Source of the DNA: Clostridium sp.
GTDB taxonomy: Bacteria; Bacillota; Clostridia; Clostridiales; Clostridiaceae
Assembly: GCF_018372875.1 (NCBI RefSeq)
Contig: NZ_JAHAIF010000023.1
Span: 1 to 40,030 of the forward strand
Direction: 5' to 3'
Length of the DNA: 40,030 nucleotides
Positions 1 through 7,359 of the stretch are shown one piece after another. Within the stretch, counting starts at the first letter, position 1; each line of letters begins with the position of its first letter. A program made the position numbers and the translations under genes. The notes beneath the pieces are model-generated. The model was not told the origin of the DNA, made no database searches, and saw nothing but the letters and a program-made list of their open reading frames with translations.

Positions 1-50
1 GAAATAAATACATATAAAGTTATGAATAAAATTTAAAATTATAAAAATAA

Positions 51-100
51 GGCTGTATCAGCCTAAGGTAAAAAACCTTAATCTGATACAGCCCCTTTTA
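51..100. terminator. Bidirectional intrinsic terminator
   Basis: The 11-bp arm GGCTGTATCAG (51-61) pairs with CTGATACAGCC (83-93), and an inner TAAGG/CCTTA arm extends the stem. T-rich sequence follows on the plus strand (97-105), and on the minus strand the stem runs into TTATTTTTATAATTTT, so it can stop transcription in both directions. On the minus side it follows the homing-endonuclease remnant. Confidence 0.8.
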
Positions 101-199
101 TTTTATATTCATAAATTCATTACTATGTATTTTTAGGAGCATAATACTTCCTTCGCCGTCAATTATTCCAGCAATATAAGCTTTCTCTGTTTCAGTCAT
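98..199 (-). pseudogene. N-terminal remnant of a LAGLIDADG homing endonuclease (33 codons)
   Basis: A short minus-strand ORF (33 aa) starts with ATG at 199 behind an AGGAT ribosome-site-like stretch about 10 bases upstream. Residues 8-19 read YIAGIIDGEGSI, which matches the first LAGLIDADG helix plus its catalytic acidic residue (D14 or E16) of homing endonucleases. Intact family members are well over 100 aa, with a full alpha-beta-beta-alpha fold. Here the frame stops at 98-100, five bases before a strong hairpin, so only the first motif survives. It cannot be a functional nuclease by itself. The match rests on one short motif, so chance is possible, but the motif is near canonical and its position right after the start fits the family. 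Confidence 0.6.
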
Positions 200-285
200 T
201 AAAATAATCCTATAAGCTAGTAGTTAAGTGGATTAGTATAATATTATCTAAATTAGGTTAATGTAATTTTTATAAAAGCTTTATT

Positions 286-291
286 AGGAGG
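286..291 (+). promoter_or_regulatory. Strong RBS of the bile salt hydrolase gene
   Basis: AGGAGG lies 8 bases before the ATG at 300. A TATAAT hexamer at 237-242 could be the -10 element, although no good -35 is visible. The RBS fixes the start so that cysteine becomes residue 2, which this Ntn-hydrolase family requires. Confidence 0.75.
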
Positions 292-299
292 TAGTAAAA

Positions 300-1286
300 A
301 TGTGTACAGCATTAACTTTAAAAACAAAAGATGGATATAGCTTATTTGGACGAAATATGGATTTATCATACTCTTTTAATCAAGCAGTTACATTAGTACC
401 TAGAAATTATGAATATAGAGATAGAGTTACTGGAAATATGAAAAAAACTAAATATGCAATATTAGGTATGGCAAGTGTTATAGGGGATTATCCAGCATTT
501 GCAGATGCATTTAATGAGAAAGGGCTAGGGTGTGCAGGTCTAAATTTTCCTGGGTACTCTTACTTAGAAGATAAGCCAATTTCAGGCAAAAATAATTTAG
601 CTCCATATGATTTGATTATATGGATACTATCAAATTTTGAAACTGTAGATGAGGTTTTAAAAGAATTTGCAAATGTAGAATTAGTTGCAGTTCCAATTGA
701 TGAAAAAACACCACTTCCAACTCTTCATTGGATTGTTGCAGATAAAAATGGAAAATCTATAGTTATAGAAAAAACAAAAGAAGGTTTAAAATTTTATGAA
801 AATCCAATTGGAGTTATGACTAATTCCCCAACATTTGATTGGCATTTAACTAATTTGAATGAGTATATGAAAACTACTCCAATTCAACCAGAACCTATAA
901 AATGGGGGGATAAAGAATTAAAACCATTAGGAGTAGGTCTTGGAACCAATGGATTACCAGGAGGCTTTTCAGGAGTAGATAGATTTGTAAGAATAGCATA
1001 TTTAAAATCAACTTTTTCAGAAGCAGAAAATTTAATGGCTGGGATAAGTCAATTTTTTCATATGCTAAATAATGTAGCAATGCCAAAAGGGGCTGTTATA
1101 AGTGATAATTTAGATGATATAACCTTATATACTTCATGTATGTGTCAACAAAAAGGAATCTATTATTATACAACGTATAATAATAATGGAATAAGTGCTG
1201 TAGACATGAATAAAGAAGATTTAGATTCTAAGGCAATTAAAAGATTTGAGTATTTAGATAAATTACATATTACATATCAAAATTAA
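300..1286 (+). CDS. bsh: Choloylglycine hydrolase (bile salt hydrolase)
   Basis: This 328-aa Ntn-hydrolase removes the glycine or taurine amide from conjugated bile salts. After loss of Met1, Cys2 becomes the N-terminal nucleophile. The known catalytic set of the C. perfringens enzyme is present at the same numbering: C2, R18, D21, N82, N175 and R228, in contexts such as FGRNMD and TNSPTFDWH. Length equals the family norm (about 325-330 aa) and no signal peptide is seen, so it should act in the cytoplasm. It stands alone with its own RBS. The next gene, 82 bases on, is unrelated in function but could be read through because no strong terminator separates them. Penicillin V acylase is the nearest alternative in the family, but resemblance to clostridial bile salt hydrolases is strong throughout. 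Confidence 0.95.
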   Translation: MCTALTLKTKDGYSLFGRNMDLSYSFNQAVTLVPRNYEYRDRVTGNMKKTKYAILGMASVIGDYPAFADAFNEKGLGCAGLNFPGYSYLEDKPISGKNNLAPYDLIIWILSNFETVDEVLKEFANVELVAVPIDEKTPLPTLHWIVADKNGKSIVIEKTKEGLKFYENPIGVMTNSPTFDWHLTNLNEYMKTTPIQPEPIKWGDKELKPLGVGLGTNGLPGGFSGVDRFVRIAYLKSTFSEAENLMAGISQFFHMLNNVAMPKGAVISDNLDDITLYTSCMCQQKGIYYYTTYNNNGISAVDMNKEDLDSKAIKRFEYLDKLHITYQN

Positions 1287-1368
1287 AGTTTATTATTAGA
1301 TTTTTGTTAATCTATTCTATATAATCATATTAGAGTTATTTATAAATATAAATTTAGTGGAGGAAAAT

Positions 1369-1899
1369 ATGTATTTAGTATCTTTATATTTTGATGATAA
1401 AGCAGCAATAAGAATACAAAGCTTTATAAATAAAGTATCAGAGAAAAGTGGTAATACTTTTATGACTGATAATAATGTTCCGCCACATATAACTATTGCA
1501 TCATTCCAAACTAATGATGAAGATAAAGTTATAGAAATATTAGATGAAAGAATTAGAGAGATTAACAGAGGTATAATAACTTGGGCATCAATAGGAATAT
1601 TTAAATCATCTGTTATATTTTTGGCACCAATTTTAAATAAATATTTGCATAATCTATCAGTTAATATATATGAAGGCATATCTCTTATAGAAAATATATC
1701 TATTAGTAAATATTATTTGCCATTTCAGTGGATGCCACATACAACTATTGCAAAAAAGTTAACTAAGGAAGAATTGATGTTAGCATTTGAGGAGTTAGAA
1801 AAGAATTTTAATATTTTTAGTGGAGAAATAACTAAAATTGCCTTATCTAAGACAAATCCTTATGAAGACATTATTATATGGAATTTAGATAATAATTAA
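1369..1899 (+). CDS. 2H phosphoesterase / 2'-5' RNA ligase superfamily protein
   Basis: A 176-aa protein with the two H-x-T motifs that define the 2H superfamily: HITIASF near residue 41 and HTTIAKK near residue 123. These histidine pairs act on 2',3'-cyclic or 2'-5' phosphodiester bonds in RNA or nucleotides; the substrate here is unknown. A GTG at 1357 would add four residues, but GGAGG at 1359-1363 sits 5 bases before ATG 1369, so the ATG is the likely start. It has no membrane segments and is presumably cytoplasmic. It ends at a bidirectional terminator shared with the convergent Crp-type gene. Confidence 0.8.
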   Translation: MYLVSLYFDDKAAIRIQSFINKVSEKSGNTFMTDNNVPPHITIASFQTNDEDKVIEILDERIREINRGIITWASIGIFKSSVIFLAPILNKYLHNLSVNIYEGISLIENISISKYYLPFQWMPHTTIAKKLTKEELMLAFEELEKNFNIFSGEITKIALSKTNPYEDIIIWNLDNN

Positions 1900-1908
1900 T
1901 ACGTATAA

Positions 1909-1937
1909 AAAACTGTACTTGTTGTAGTACAGTTTTT
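1909..1937. terminator. Bidirectional terminator between convergent genes
   Basis: ACTGTACT and AGTACAGT form a perfect stem with a short loop, flanked by an A-run on one side and TTTTT on the other, so it serves both the 2H phosphoesterase gene and the minus-strand regulator ending at 1939. Confidence 0.85.
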
Positions 1938-1938
1938 C

Positions 1939-2616
1939 TTATGAAAAAGCAAATAGCCTAAGCTTCTTTTCGTTTATAACTTCTACTCTTTTATATCCAA
2001 GAGATACTAGTCCTTCTTCTTGAAATGTATTTAAAAACTTAGTTACAGTTACTCTACAGCTACCAATAAGTTGAGCAATTTCCTCGTGGGAATAATCAAT
2101 AACATATGTAGAGTCATTCTGATTTTTCTTAAAGTATACCCCAAGGCGTAATAGTAGTTGAGCAAGCTTCTTATCAGAACTTAAAAAGGCCATACTATTA
2201 ACTTGAATAGATAAATTTTGTATGGATAAGGACATAAGATGAAACATTTGAATCATTAATTCGGGATATTTAGTAAGATAGGGATACAGTTCATTTAAAT
2301 TTACTGAAATTAATTCAACATTTGTAGCAGCACTAACAGAGGTTAACCTAGAGCCATAACAAAAATATGAAGACTCACCTAACAGCTTTCCTTGTCTTAA
2401 TATTTCAATTGTAAGTTCAGTTCCTTGATCTGATATTAAAAAGATTCTAACACGACCAGATTTTATCAAGTAAAAATTATCAGCTCTATCATCTTGAAAA
2501 TATATAATCTCATCTTTTTTGTATCTTTGTATTGTACCGGCGCTTTCAAAGACTTCATAAAATTCAGGTGTAATATCTATTGAAGAGCCAGGAAGAAATT
2601 TATAATTAGTACCCAT
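1939..2616 (-). CDS. Crp/Fnr-family transcriptional regulator
   Basis: A 225-aa regulator. Residues 25-140 form a cyclic-nucleotide-binding-like beta barrel (for example the IKSGRVRIFL and GKLLGESSYF segments), and the C-terminus carries a winged helix-turn-helix with SHEEIAQLIGSCRVTVTKFL as recognition region, the usual Crp arrangement. There is no N-terminal cysteine cluster for an Fe-S centre, so an oxygen-sensing Fnr role is not supported. Longer frames upstream exist, but GGTGA just before ATG 2616 makes this the best start. It is divergent from an MFS transporter across a short region with an 8+8 palindrome (2653-2672), which suggests autoregulation and control of that transporter. The ligand is unknown. 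Confidence 0.85.
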   Translation of the reverse strand: MGTNYKFLPGSSIDITPEFYEVFESAGTIQRYKKDEIIYFQDDRADNFYLIKSGRVRIFLISDQGTELTIEILRQGKLLGESSYFCYGSRLTSVSAATNVELISVNLNELYPYLTKYPELMIQMFHLMSLSIQNLSIQVNSMAFLSSDKKLAQLLLRLGVYFKKNQNDSTYVIDYSHEEIAQLIGSCRVTVTKFLNTFQEEGLVSLGYKRVEVINEKKLRLFAFS

Positions 2617-2652
2617 TACTATCACCATCAATATAAAAAATTTATTTATTAA

Positions 2653-2672
2653 ATTGTAGTATAGACTACAAT
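2653..2672. promoter_or_regulatory. Palindromic operator in divergent crp-type/MFS promoter region
   Basis: ATTGTAGT-ATAG-ACTACAAT is a perfect 8+8 inverted repeat with a 4-base centre. On the minus strand, TTGAAA (2677-2682) and TACAAT could form the regulator's promoter, so the palindrome overlaps its core. Crp/Fnr proteins bind such dyads as dimers. Binding by this particular regulator is inferred from position only. Confidence 0.6.
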
Positions 2673-2729
2673 CTATTTTCAAGTATGTTATTAAAATAAA
2701 TAATGTTAAAAATAAAGAATGGAGATATA

Positions 2730-3917
2730 GTGGTGGAAATGAAGGAAAGACTATGGACAAGAAATTTTATTTTAGCTTTAGTTATTACAATAGGGGTGAA
2801 TCTTGCATGTAACTTGTTATTGTCTACAATCTCAATTTATGCAAAGCAAATTACTAGCACTGATACATATGCAGGGGTTATGACTGGGGCATTTACTTTA
2901 GCGGCATTATTTATAAGAATATTAGCAGGAAAAATGTTAGATAAGATTGGTAGAAGAAAAGTATTGATGTTTGGAGTTGGAATTACAGTCTTATCAACTG
3001 TTGCATATTTACTTACAAATAATATTTATACAATTATTTTTTTAAGAGTAATGCAAGGAGTTGGTTTTGGAATATCGTCAACAGCAATTGCTACAATTGT
3101 AACAGATGTTACTCCAGAGTCTAGAATGCTTGAAGGTATTGGTTACTCAGGGGTAGGAATAACTATTACAACAGCAATTGGACCATCTATTGCCTTAGCT
3201 TTAGTTGGAGAGAATTATGATAAATTTAATGTATTATTTATAGCAACAGCAGCTGTAGCTTTATTTACTATTTTACTTTCGTTTAAATTATCTTATAAAG
3301 AAGTTGTTTCTAAGAAAGAAGAAGGAACTTGTGATGGTGAAGGAATCTCTATTAGTAAAATAATTATTCCATCAATAGTACTATTTATAGCAGCAGTTGC
3401 AGAAAGTACAATTTTAGCCTTTGCAGCACTATATGGAATTGAGCTTGGCTTTAGCAATATTGGATTATTTTTCACTATTAATGCTATGGGTATACTTGCA
3501 TCAAGATTATTTATAAATCAAATAGTTAATAAGTTAGGAACTAATGTTGTAGTATCTAGTGGGGTACTTATATTTGCTGCTTCTATATTTGGAATGGCTG
3601 TATCTAAAACGTATATAATGTTAATAATCATGGGATTTTTATGTGGAGTTATGGTGGGTTCTCTGTTACCTATAGTTAACCTTTTAATTTTAGATTCTGT
3701 AAGTAAGAGTAATAGAGGTATGGCAAATGCTATATATTATGCATTAATAGATGGGGGATATGGTATAGGTTCTATAATGTGGGGAAAAATTGTTGTAGCT
3801 TGTGGATATAGATGGATTTATGCATATTCATCAATTGCTCTAGTTGTAGCATTTTTAATATTTGTAACAAGTATAGTTAAGGGTAAAAGAAAAAGTAGGG
3901 AAGCTTTAGGGTGTTGA
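2730..3917 (+). CDS. Major facilitator superfamily transporter
   Basis: A roughly 395-aa membrane protein with about 12 hydrophobic segments. The loop after TM2 reads GKMLDKIGRRKVLM, the MFS motif A (G-x3-D-x2-GRR). A hydrophilic central loop near residue 195 (SKKEEGTCDGE) separates the two six-helix halves. GGAG at 2721-2724 is spaced 5 bases from GTG 2730, which I take as the start; ATG 2739 (MKERLWTRN) is the alternative, and an upstream ATG at 2703 lacks a site. It is likely a proton-coupled drug or metabolite exporter, but the substrate cannot be told from sequence. Its divergent neighbour is a Crp-type regulator. Confidence 0.85.
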   Translation: MVEMKERLWTRNFILALVITIGVNLACNLLLSTISIYAKQITSTDTYAGVMTGAFTLAALFIRILAGKMLDKIGRRKVLMFGVGITVLSTVAYLLTNNIYTIIFLRVMQGVGFGISSTAIATIVTDVTPESRMLEGIGYSGVGITITTAIGPSIALALVGENYDKFNVLFIATAAVALFTILLSFKLSYKEVVSKKEEGTCDGEGISISKIIIPSIVLFIAAVAESTILAFAALYGIELGFSNIGLFFTINAMGILASRLFINQIVNKLGTNVVVSSGVLIFAASIFGMAVSKTYIMLIIMGFLCGVMVGSLLPIVNLLILDSVSKSNRGMANAIYYALIDGGYGIGSIMWGKIVVACGYRWIYAYSSIALVVAFLIFVTSIVKGKRKSREALGC

Positions 3918-3946
3918 TAAAATATTAATATTAAAGGAAATTTATT

Positions 3947-4518
3947 ATGAGTAAAATAGCAATACGAGGATATGTACCTACAGATGAGAAAGAATTTAAA
4001 AATCAAAGCTTAAGTAAATTATATAAAGCATCAGAGGATCTATTTTATTTATTAAATAGAGGATACAAGATCAAGGGAACTTCAACTTTCATAGGCAATC
4101 ATTATCTTTTATCTGAAAGGCAAAGGCTTGCCTTGGTAAGAGGAGTATCTAAATACGATGATGTTATAAAAAGAAAGTCAAAGGAAATTGCTTTATAGAT
4201 AAAACTGAGGTTGCAATTAAGTTAATAGATGAATTTTTATTAGAGCATAAAATTAAAAAAGCTATATTTTATTTAGATAGGCCAGTTTCCAATTCTGGTA
4301 GATTAAAAATGAAGATTCTAGAGATGTTTGAAGGTTCAGAACTTCAAATAGAAGTAGAGAATATTGATAATGTAGATAGTATTTTGCAATCAAAAGAAAA
4401 TGTAGTATCTAGTGATGCAATAATTCTTGATAATTGCATTAGTTGGATTAATTTAAATAGAAATATTATAGAAGAAAAGATATCAAATGAGAATTATATA
4501 GACTTTGGTAAAAAATAG
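3947..4518 (+). pseudogene. DUF434-family protein, disrupted by an internal deletion with frame change
   Basis: The first 83 codons (3947-4198) encode a typical DUF434 N-terminus (RGYVPTDEKEF, LLNRGYKIKG, FIGNHYLLSERQRLALVRG) and then stop at TAG 4196-4198. Without a gap, another frame starting around 4192 continues as IDKTEVAIKLIDEF, then AIFYLDRPVSNSGRLK, and runs to 4518 with SSDAIILDNCISWINLN, the family C-terminus. In intact clostridial relatives as I recall them, several dozen residues lie between these parts, including the segment with an IDGFN-type motif. So an internal piece has been lost and the frame shifted. The 69-codon ORF starting at ATG 4309 is only the tail of this pseudogene. 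Promoter and RBS side look intact. Confidence 0.8.
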
Positions 4519-4553
4519 TAGCCATCATATACTAGGTGAGGCTACTATTTTTT
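4510..4553. terminator. Bidirectional terminator overlapping both gene ends
   Basis: AAAAAATAGTAGCC (4510-4523) pairs perfectly with GGCTACTATTTTTT (4540-4553). The stem includes the stop of the DUF434 remnant, and the loop holds the stop of the minus-strand exonuclease gene. Confidence 0.88.
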
Positions 4554-5284
4554 AAGGGTTTAAGAAATTGATTAGTTTTACCCATATTGTAAGCTAATTT
4601 TATCATGCTTATTTCTTCACTAGTTAGTTTCCTATTATACATTTTTTCAATTTGAAGGATTAAACCATCATAATCAATTATTTTTTTAGGCTCCGATTTT
4701 ATTCTAATGGTATTATGAGAATAAACTTTTGCTTCTATTGAATCATTATATAAATTTTTAAATACCTCAGTTGTATAATAAGCATCATTAAAAGCATTAT
4801 GAAGTTCCTCGCTTATAGAGATGTTTAAAAAATCTATAGCATTTTTCAGTCCAATCCTTTTGCCACCTGGAACTCTAAAGTGTTTACTAGCATAATCTTG
4901 AATATCTATATAAAGTTTAGGAAGATTTTTAGTTGGAAGCTCAAAGTAAAGAATATTCTTATACAATTCTTTTAGGTCTACAATTCCCCAAATAATAAAC
5001 GTAATATCTTCTTTTCCTATAAAATTCATAAAGTCATAATAAACATCTATAAAGTTGTGAGCATTAGAAACCATTTCATCAGTAATCTTTGTTAATTCTT
5101 GAATGTAAGGAAGAACATTTTTATAAACAGTAGGTTTAACTAGTTTATTAAAGGTTGAAATAGTTTGAAAGTTTTCATCAAGTTTTAAAGCTCCAATTTG
5201 TATTATTTCAAAGGGTAATTGAATAACTTTATCTTCTTTATTACAACTTTGATTAAACTCTAAATCAAATATAATATATTTCAT
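4532..5284 (-). CDS. DEDDh-type 3'-5' exonuclease (RNase T / DnaQ / KapD-like)
   Basis: A 250-aa protein with the Exo I motif FDLEFN at residues 7-12 (D8, E10), a central acidic residue in the IWGIVDLKEL region for Exo II, and HNAFNDAYYT for Exo III (His and Asp). Together these give the DEDDh set of metal-dependent 3'-5' exonucleases. A C-terminal extension of about 60 residues after the exonuclease fold is poorly recognised. AGGTGG upstream of ATG 5284 supports this start over a longer frame. It is a single gene, divergent from the hemolysin III gene and convergent with the DUF434 remnant. The substrate (RNA, DNA or small oligonucleotides) is not evident. Confidence 0.82.
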   Translation of the reverse strand: MKYIIFDLEFNQSCNKEDKVIQLPFEIIQIGALKLDENFQTISTFNKLVKPTVYKNVLPYIQELTKITDEMVSNAHNFIDVYYDFMNFIGKEDITFIIWGIVDLKELYKNILYFELPTKNLPKLYIDIQDYASKHFRVPGGKRIGLKNAIDFLNISISEELHNAFNDAYYTTEVFKNLYNDSIEAKVYSHNTIRIKSEPKKIIDYDGLILQIEKMYNRKLTSEEISMIKLAYNMGKTNQFLKPLKNSSLT

Positions 5285-5413
5285 ATCCACCACCTCTTTT
5301 AAGAATAGTATACACAAATTTAAAGAGTATAAGTAATTTTTAAGTATTTTATAAGGGGATAGGTATTATAATTATAGGTAGGTATGTGCATTAAGTAAAG
5401 GAGTAGTGTCATT

Positions 5414-6094
5414 ATGAAAAGTAAATATAATAATAAGGAAGAAAGAAAACGAGAACTTCAAAAACTAAATGAACCACCAATTTTGACTGTTCTAGAGGAA
5501 GTAGGAAACGCTATAACCCATGGTGTTGGAGCAGTATTAGCATTAGCTGGGTTTGTATTACTTTTACTAAAATCAGATACTGGGATGAAGGTAATGGCAT
5601 CCTGTTTTTATGGAATTAGTTTATTTATTTTAATGTTGATGAGTTGTTTATATCATTCATTTAAAAGTGGATCTAAGGTAAAGCGAATATGGAGAAGGTT
5701 TGATTATGCATCTATTTATCTTCTTATTGGTGGTACTTTTGCTCCACTATACCTAGTTTATTGGGGGAATACCTTAGGAATTATACTTTTCTGTATTCAA
5801 TGGTCATTAATTGTTTTTGGAATTATAATGCTTGCTATCTTTGGACCAGGAAAGTGGAAGTGGATACATTTTACTTTATACTTCACTATAGGGTGGAGTG
5901 GTCTTATAATGTTACCTGACTTCTTCCGTAATAATATACCATTATTATTTATGATTTTAATTGGTGGAGTTGTTTATACAGTTGGAATGGTTCCATTTGC
6001 AAGAGATAAAAAGTATGATCATTTTATTTGGCACTTTTTTGTATTAATAGCTGCACTATTGCATTGGGTTGGAATTTATTTATTTGTATATTAG
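5414..6094 (+). CDS. trhA: Hemolysin III family (PAQR-type) membrane protein
   Basis: A 226-aa protein with seven predicted membrane helices. It shows the family's metal-site pattern: EEVGNAITHG near residue 28, SCLYH with H81, D97 in RRFDYASIY, and a C-terminal pair H203/H207 in YDHFIWHFFV plus H217. These ligands are shared with PAQR receptors and ceramidase-like hydrolases. The name hemolysin is historical; the role in bacteria is thought to concern membrane lipid or energy homeostasis. AAAGGAG lies about 10 bases before ATG 5414, and a TATAAT hexamer at 5367-5372 may be its -10 element. A terminator follows at 6149. Confidence 0.9.
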   Translation: MKSKYNNKEERKRELQKLNEPPILTVLEEVGNAITHGVGAVLALAGFVLLLLKSDTGMKVMASCFYGISLFILMLMSCLYHSFKSGSKVKRIWRRFDYASIYLLIGGTFAPLYLVYWGNTLGIILFCIQWSLIVFGIIMLAIFGPGKWKWIHFTLYFTIGWSGLIMLPDFFRNNIPLLFMILIGGVVYTVGMVPFARDKKYDHFIWHFFVLIAALLHWVGIYLFVY

Positions 6095-6148
6095 ATTGAT
6101 AAATATATAGATGAAAAGCTATTCTTGAATGTAGTTACAAAATGTATT

Positions 6149-6185
6149 AAAAAACACATTGACAAAATTATCAATGTGTTTTATT
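6149..6185 (+). terminator. Intrinsic terminator after hemolysin III gene
   Basis: AAAACACATTGA (6151-6162) and TCAATGTGTTTT (6171-6182) form a perfect 12-bp stem with an 8-base loop and a T-rich tail. The A-run before it also makes it usable from the minus strand, where the GntR gene ends at 6324. Confidence 0.8.
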
Positions 6186-6323
6186 AGTTTACTTTTATTT
6201 TTATATTCAGTGATAATAGCAAGATTATAAAACTTTTTATGTTTTTTATATAAAGTCTAAAAGGTACTATTAATGTTTATTAAAATTACTATAAATTCTA
6301 TGTAAATATGAATACAAATACAT

Positions 6324-7076
6324 TTAAGTCTCCTTTTTCTCATTAACACATACATAATCATTTATGGAAATAACATAAGAAATACGATCACAACGTACTA
6401 TGGAAGAAGAATAATGTATGGGGATTCCAGATGCTTGATAGCTAACTTTTTCAACTTGAAATAAAGGATCGCCAATTGCGCATTGTAAGAGTTCAGAGTT
6501 TTCTATAGTAGCAACTATACCGTTTATTTCTAAAATAGAATTTTGGATATTTATATTATATTCTTCTTTTAGTGTTTGATATAATGACCTATCTAATGAA
6601 AGCTTTGTAATAATATCAGGATATAAGTGCTCTGATACATAAAGCTTATCAATTCCTACTGGTGCTAGATCTTCCCAAATTAAACGTTCAATATAGATTA
6701 TAGGACTATTTAATGATATTTGAAGTTTTTCAGATAATAAACTATCAGCTTTTATATATTTTGCACTCAAAATTTTATATTTTGTTGAATGACCTTTTGA
6801 GACAAAAGAATCATTAAAACCGGAATTTTCTCCTAAATGAATTTTTTCTTTTTTTTGAGAAACAAAAGTACCTTTCCCTCTTATACGCTCGACAAGGAAA
6901 TCTTTAGTCAAATTCTCCATAGCTTTACGAACTGTGATTTTGCTTACTCCATATATTTTACCTAGTTCTACTTCTGTAGGAAGTTTTTCTCCGGGCTTAT
7001 ATTTTTTACTGTAAATATCATGTTTAATAGAAGCTTCAAGTTGTAAATAAAGTGGTTTATTGCTTTCTAATCTCAT
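6324..7076 (-). CDS. GntR-family regulator with UTRA ligand domain (HutC subfamily)
   Basis: A 250-aa protein. Residues 5-70 carry the GntR winged helix (PLYLQLEASIKHDI, PGEKLPTEVELGKIYGVSK, ITVRKAMENL), and residues 90-240 are the UTRA small-molecule domain, the class that senses sugar phosphates and related compounds. AAGGAG precedes ATG 7076; an upstream in-frame ATG at 7100 lacks a site. It is divergent from the deglycase/PTS operon, so it is the probable local repressor. The likely operator is the 40-bp palindrome at 7303-7342. The inducer is presumably the phosphorylated PTS product, by analogy with FrlR-type regulators. Confidence 0.88.
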   Translation of the reverse strand: MRLESNKPLYLQLEASIKHDIYSKKYKPGEKLPTEVELGKIYGVSKITVRKAMENLTKDFLVERIRGKGTFVSQKKEKIHLGENSGFNDSFVSKGHSTKYKILSAKYIKADSLLSEKLQISLNSPIIYIERLIWEDLAPVGIDKLYVSEHLYPDIITKLSLDRSLYQTLKEEYNINIQNSILEINGIVATIENSELLQCAIGDPLFQVEKVSYQASGIPIHYSSSIVRCDRISYVISINDYVCVNEKKET

Positions 7077-7277
7077 TACTAATCTCCTTATATTAGACAC
7101 TTAATGACTACTATTCATTATAAAATATAACTTTATAAATATTATATCACATAATAAATATGTAAATATATTACAAATAAAAGTTATACTTATTATTTAA
7201 TATTTATAGTTAATTATTTATATTAAAAAATTTCAAATGGTTAAAAATATAATTAAACTCTAAAAGTAAAAAAAAGC

Positions 7278-7305
7278 TTGAAATTCCAAAAAAATACAGT
7301 ATAAT
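7278..7305 (+). promoter_or_regulatory. Promoter of the deglycase/PTS operon
   Basis: TTGAAA (7278-7283) and TATAAT (7300-7305) are separated by 16 bases, a good housekeeping-sigma promoter. The -10 element runs straight into the 40-bp palindrome. Confidence 0.7.
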
Positions 7306-7342
7306 TAGTTATATAAAGTAATATTACTTTATATAACTAATT
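7303..7342. promoter_or_regulatory. Perfect 40-bp palindromic operator on the deglycase/PTS promoter
   Basis: The two 20-base arms, 7303-7322 and 7323-7342, are exact reverse complements with no spacer. They start in the -10 box, cover the expected transcription start and end three bases before the GGAGGG ribosome site. Each arm contains AGTTATATAAAGT or its complement, so two half-site pairs may be present. Position next to a divergent GntR gene makes it the probable repressor site. In RNA it would also form a long 5' hairpin next to the RBS. Confidence 0.75.
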
Positions 7343-7359
7343 GCGGAGGGTGATTTAAA

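Noticed and set aside
4309..4518. Separate 69-aa protein gene
   Set aside because: Its sequence is the C-terminal part of the DUF434 protein and the reading frame is open well upstream of the ATG with family-like sequence; no RBS at 4309.
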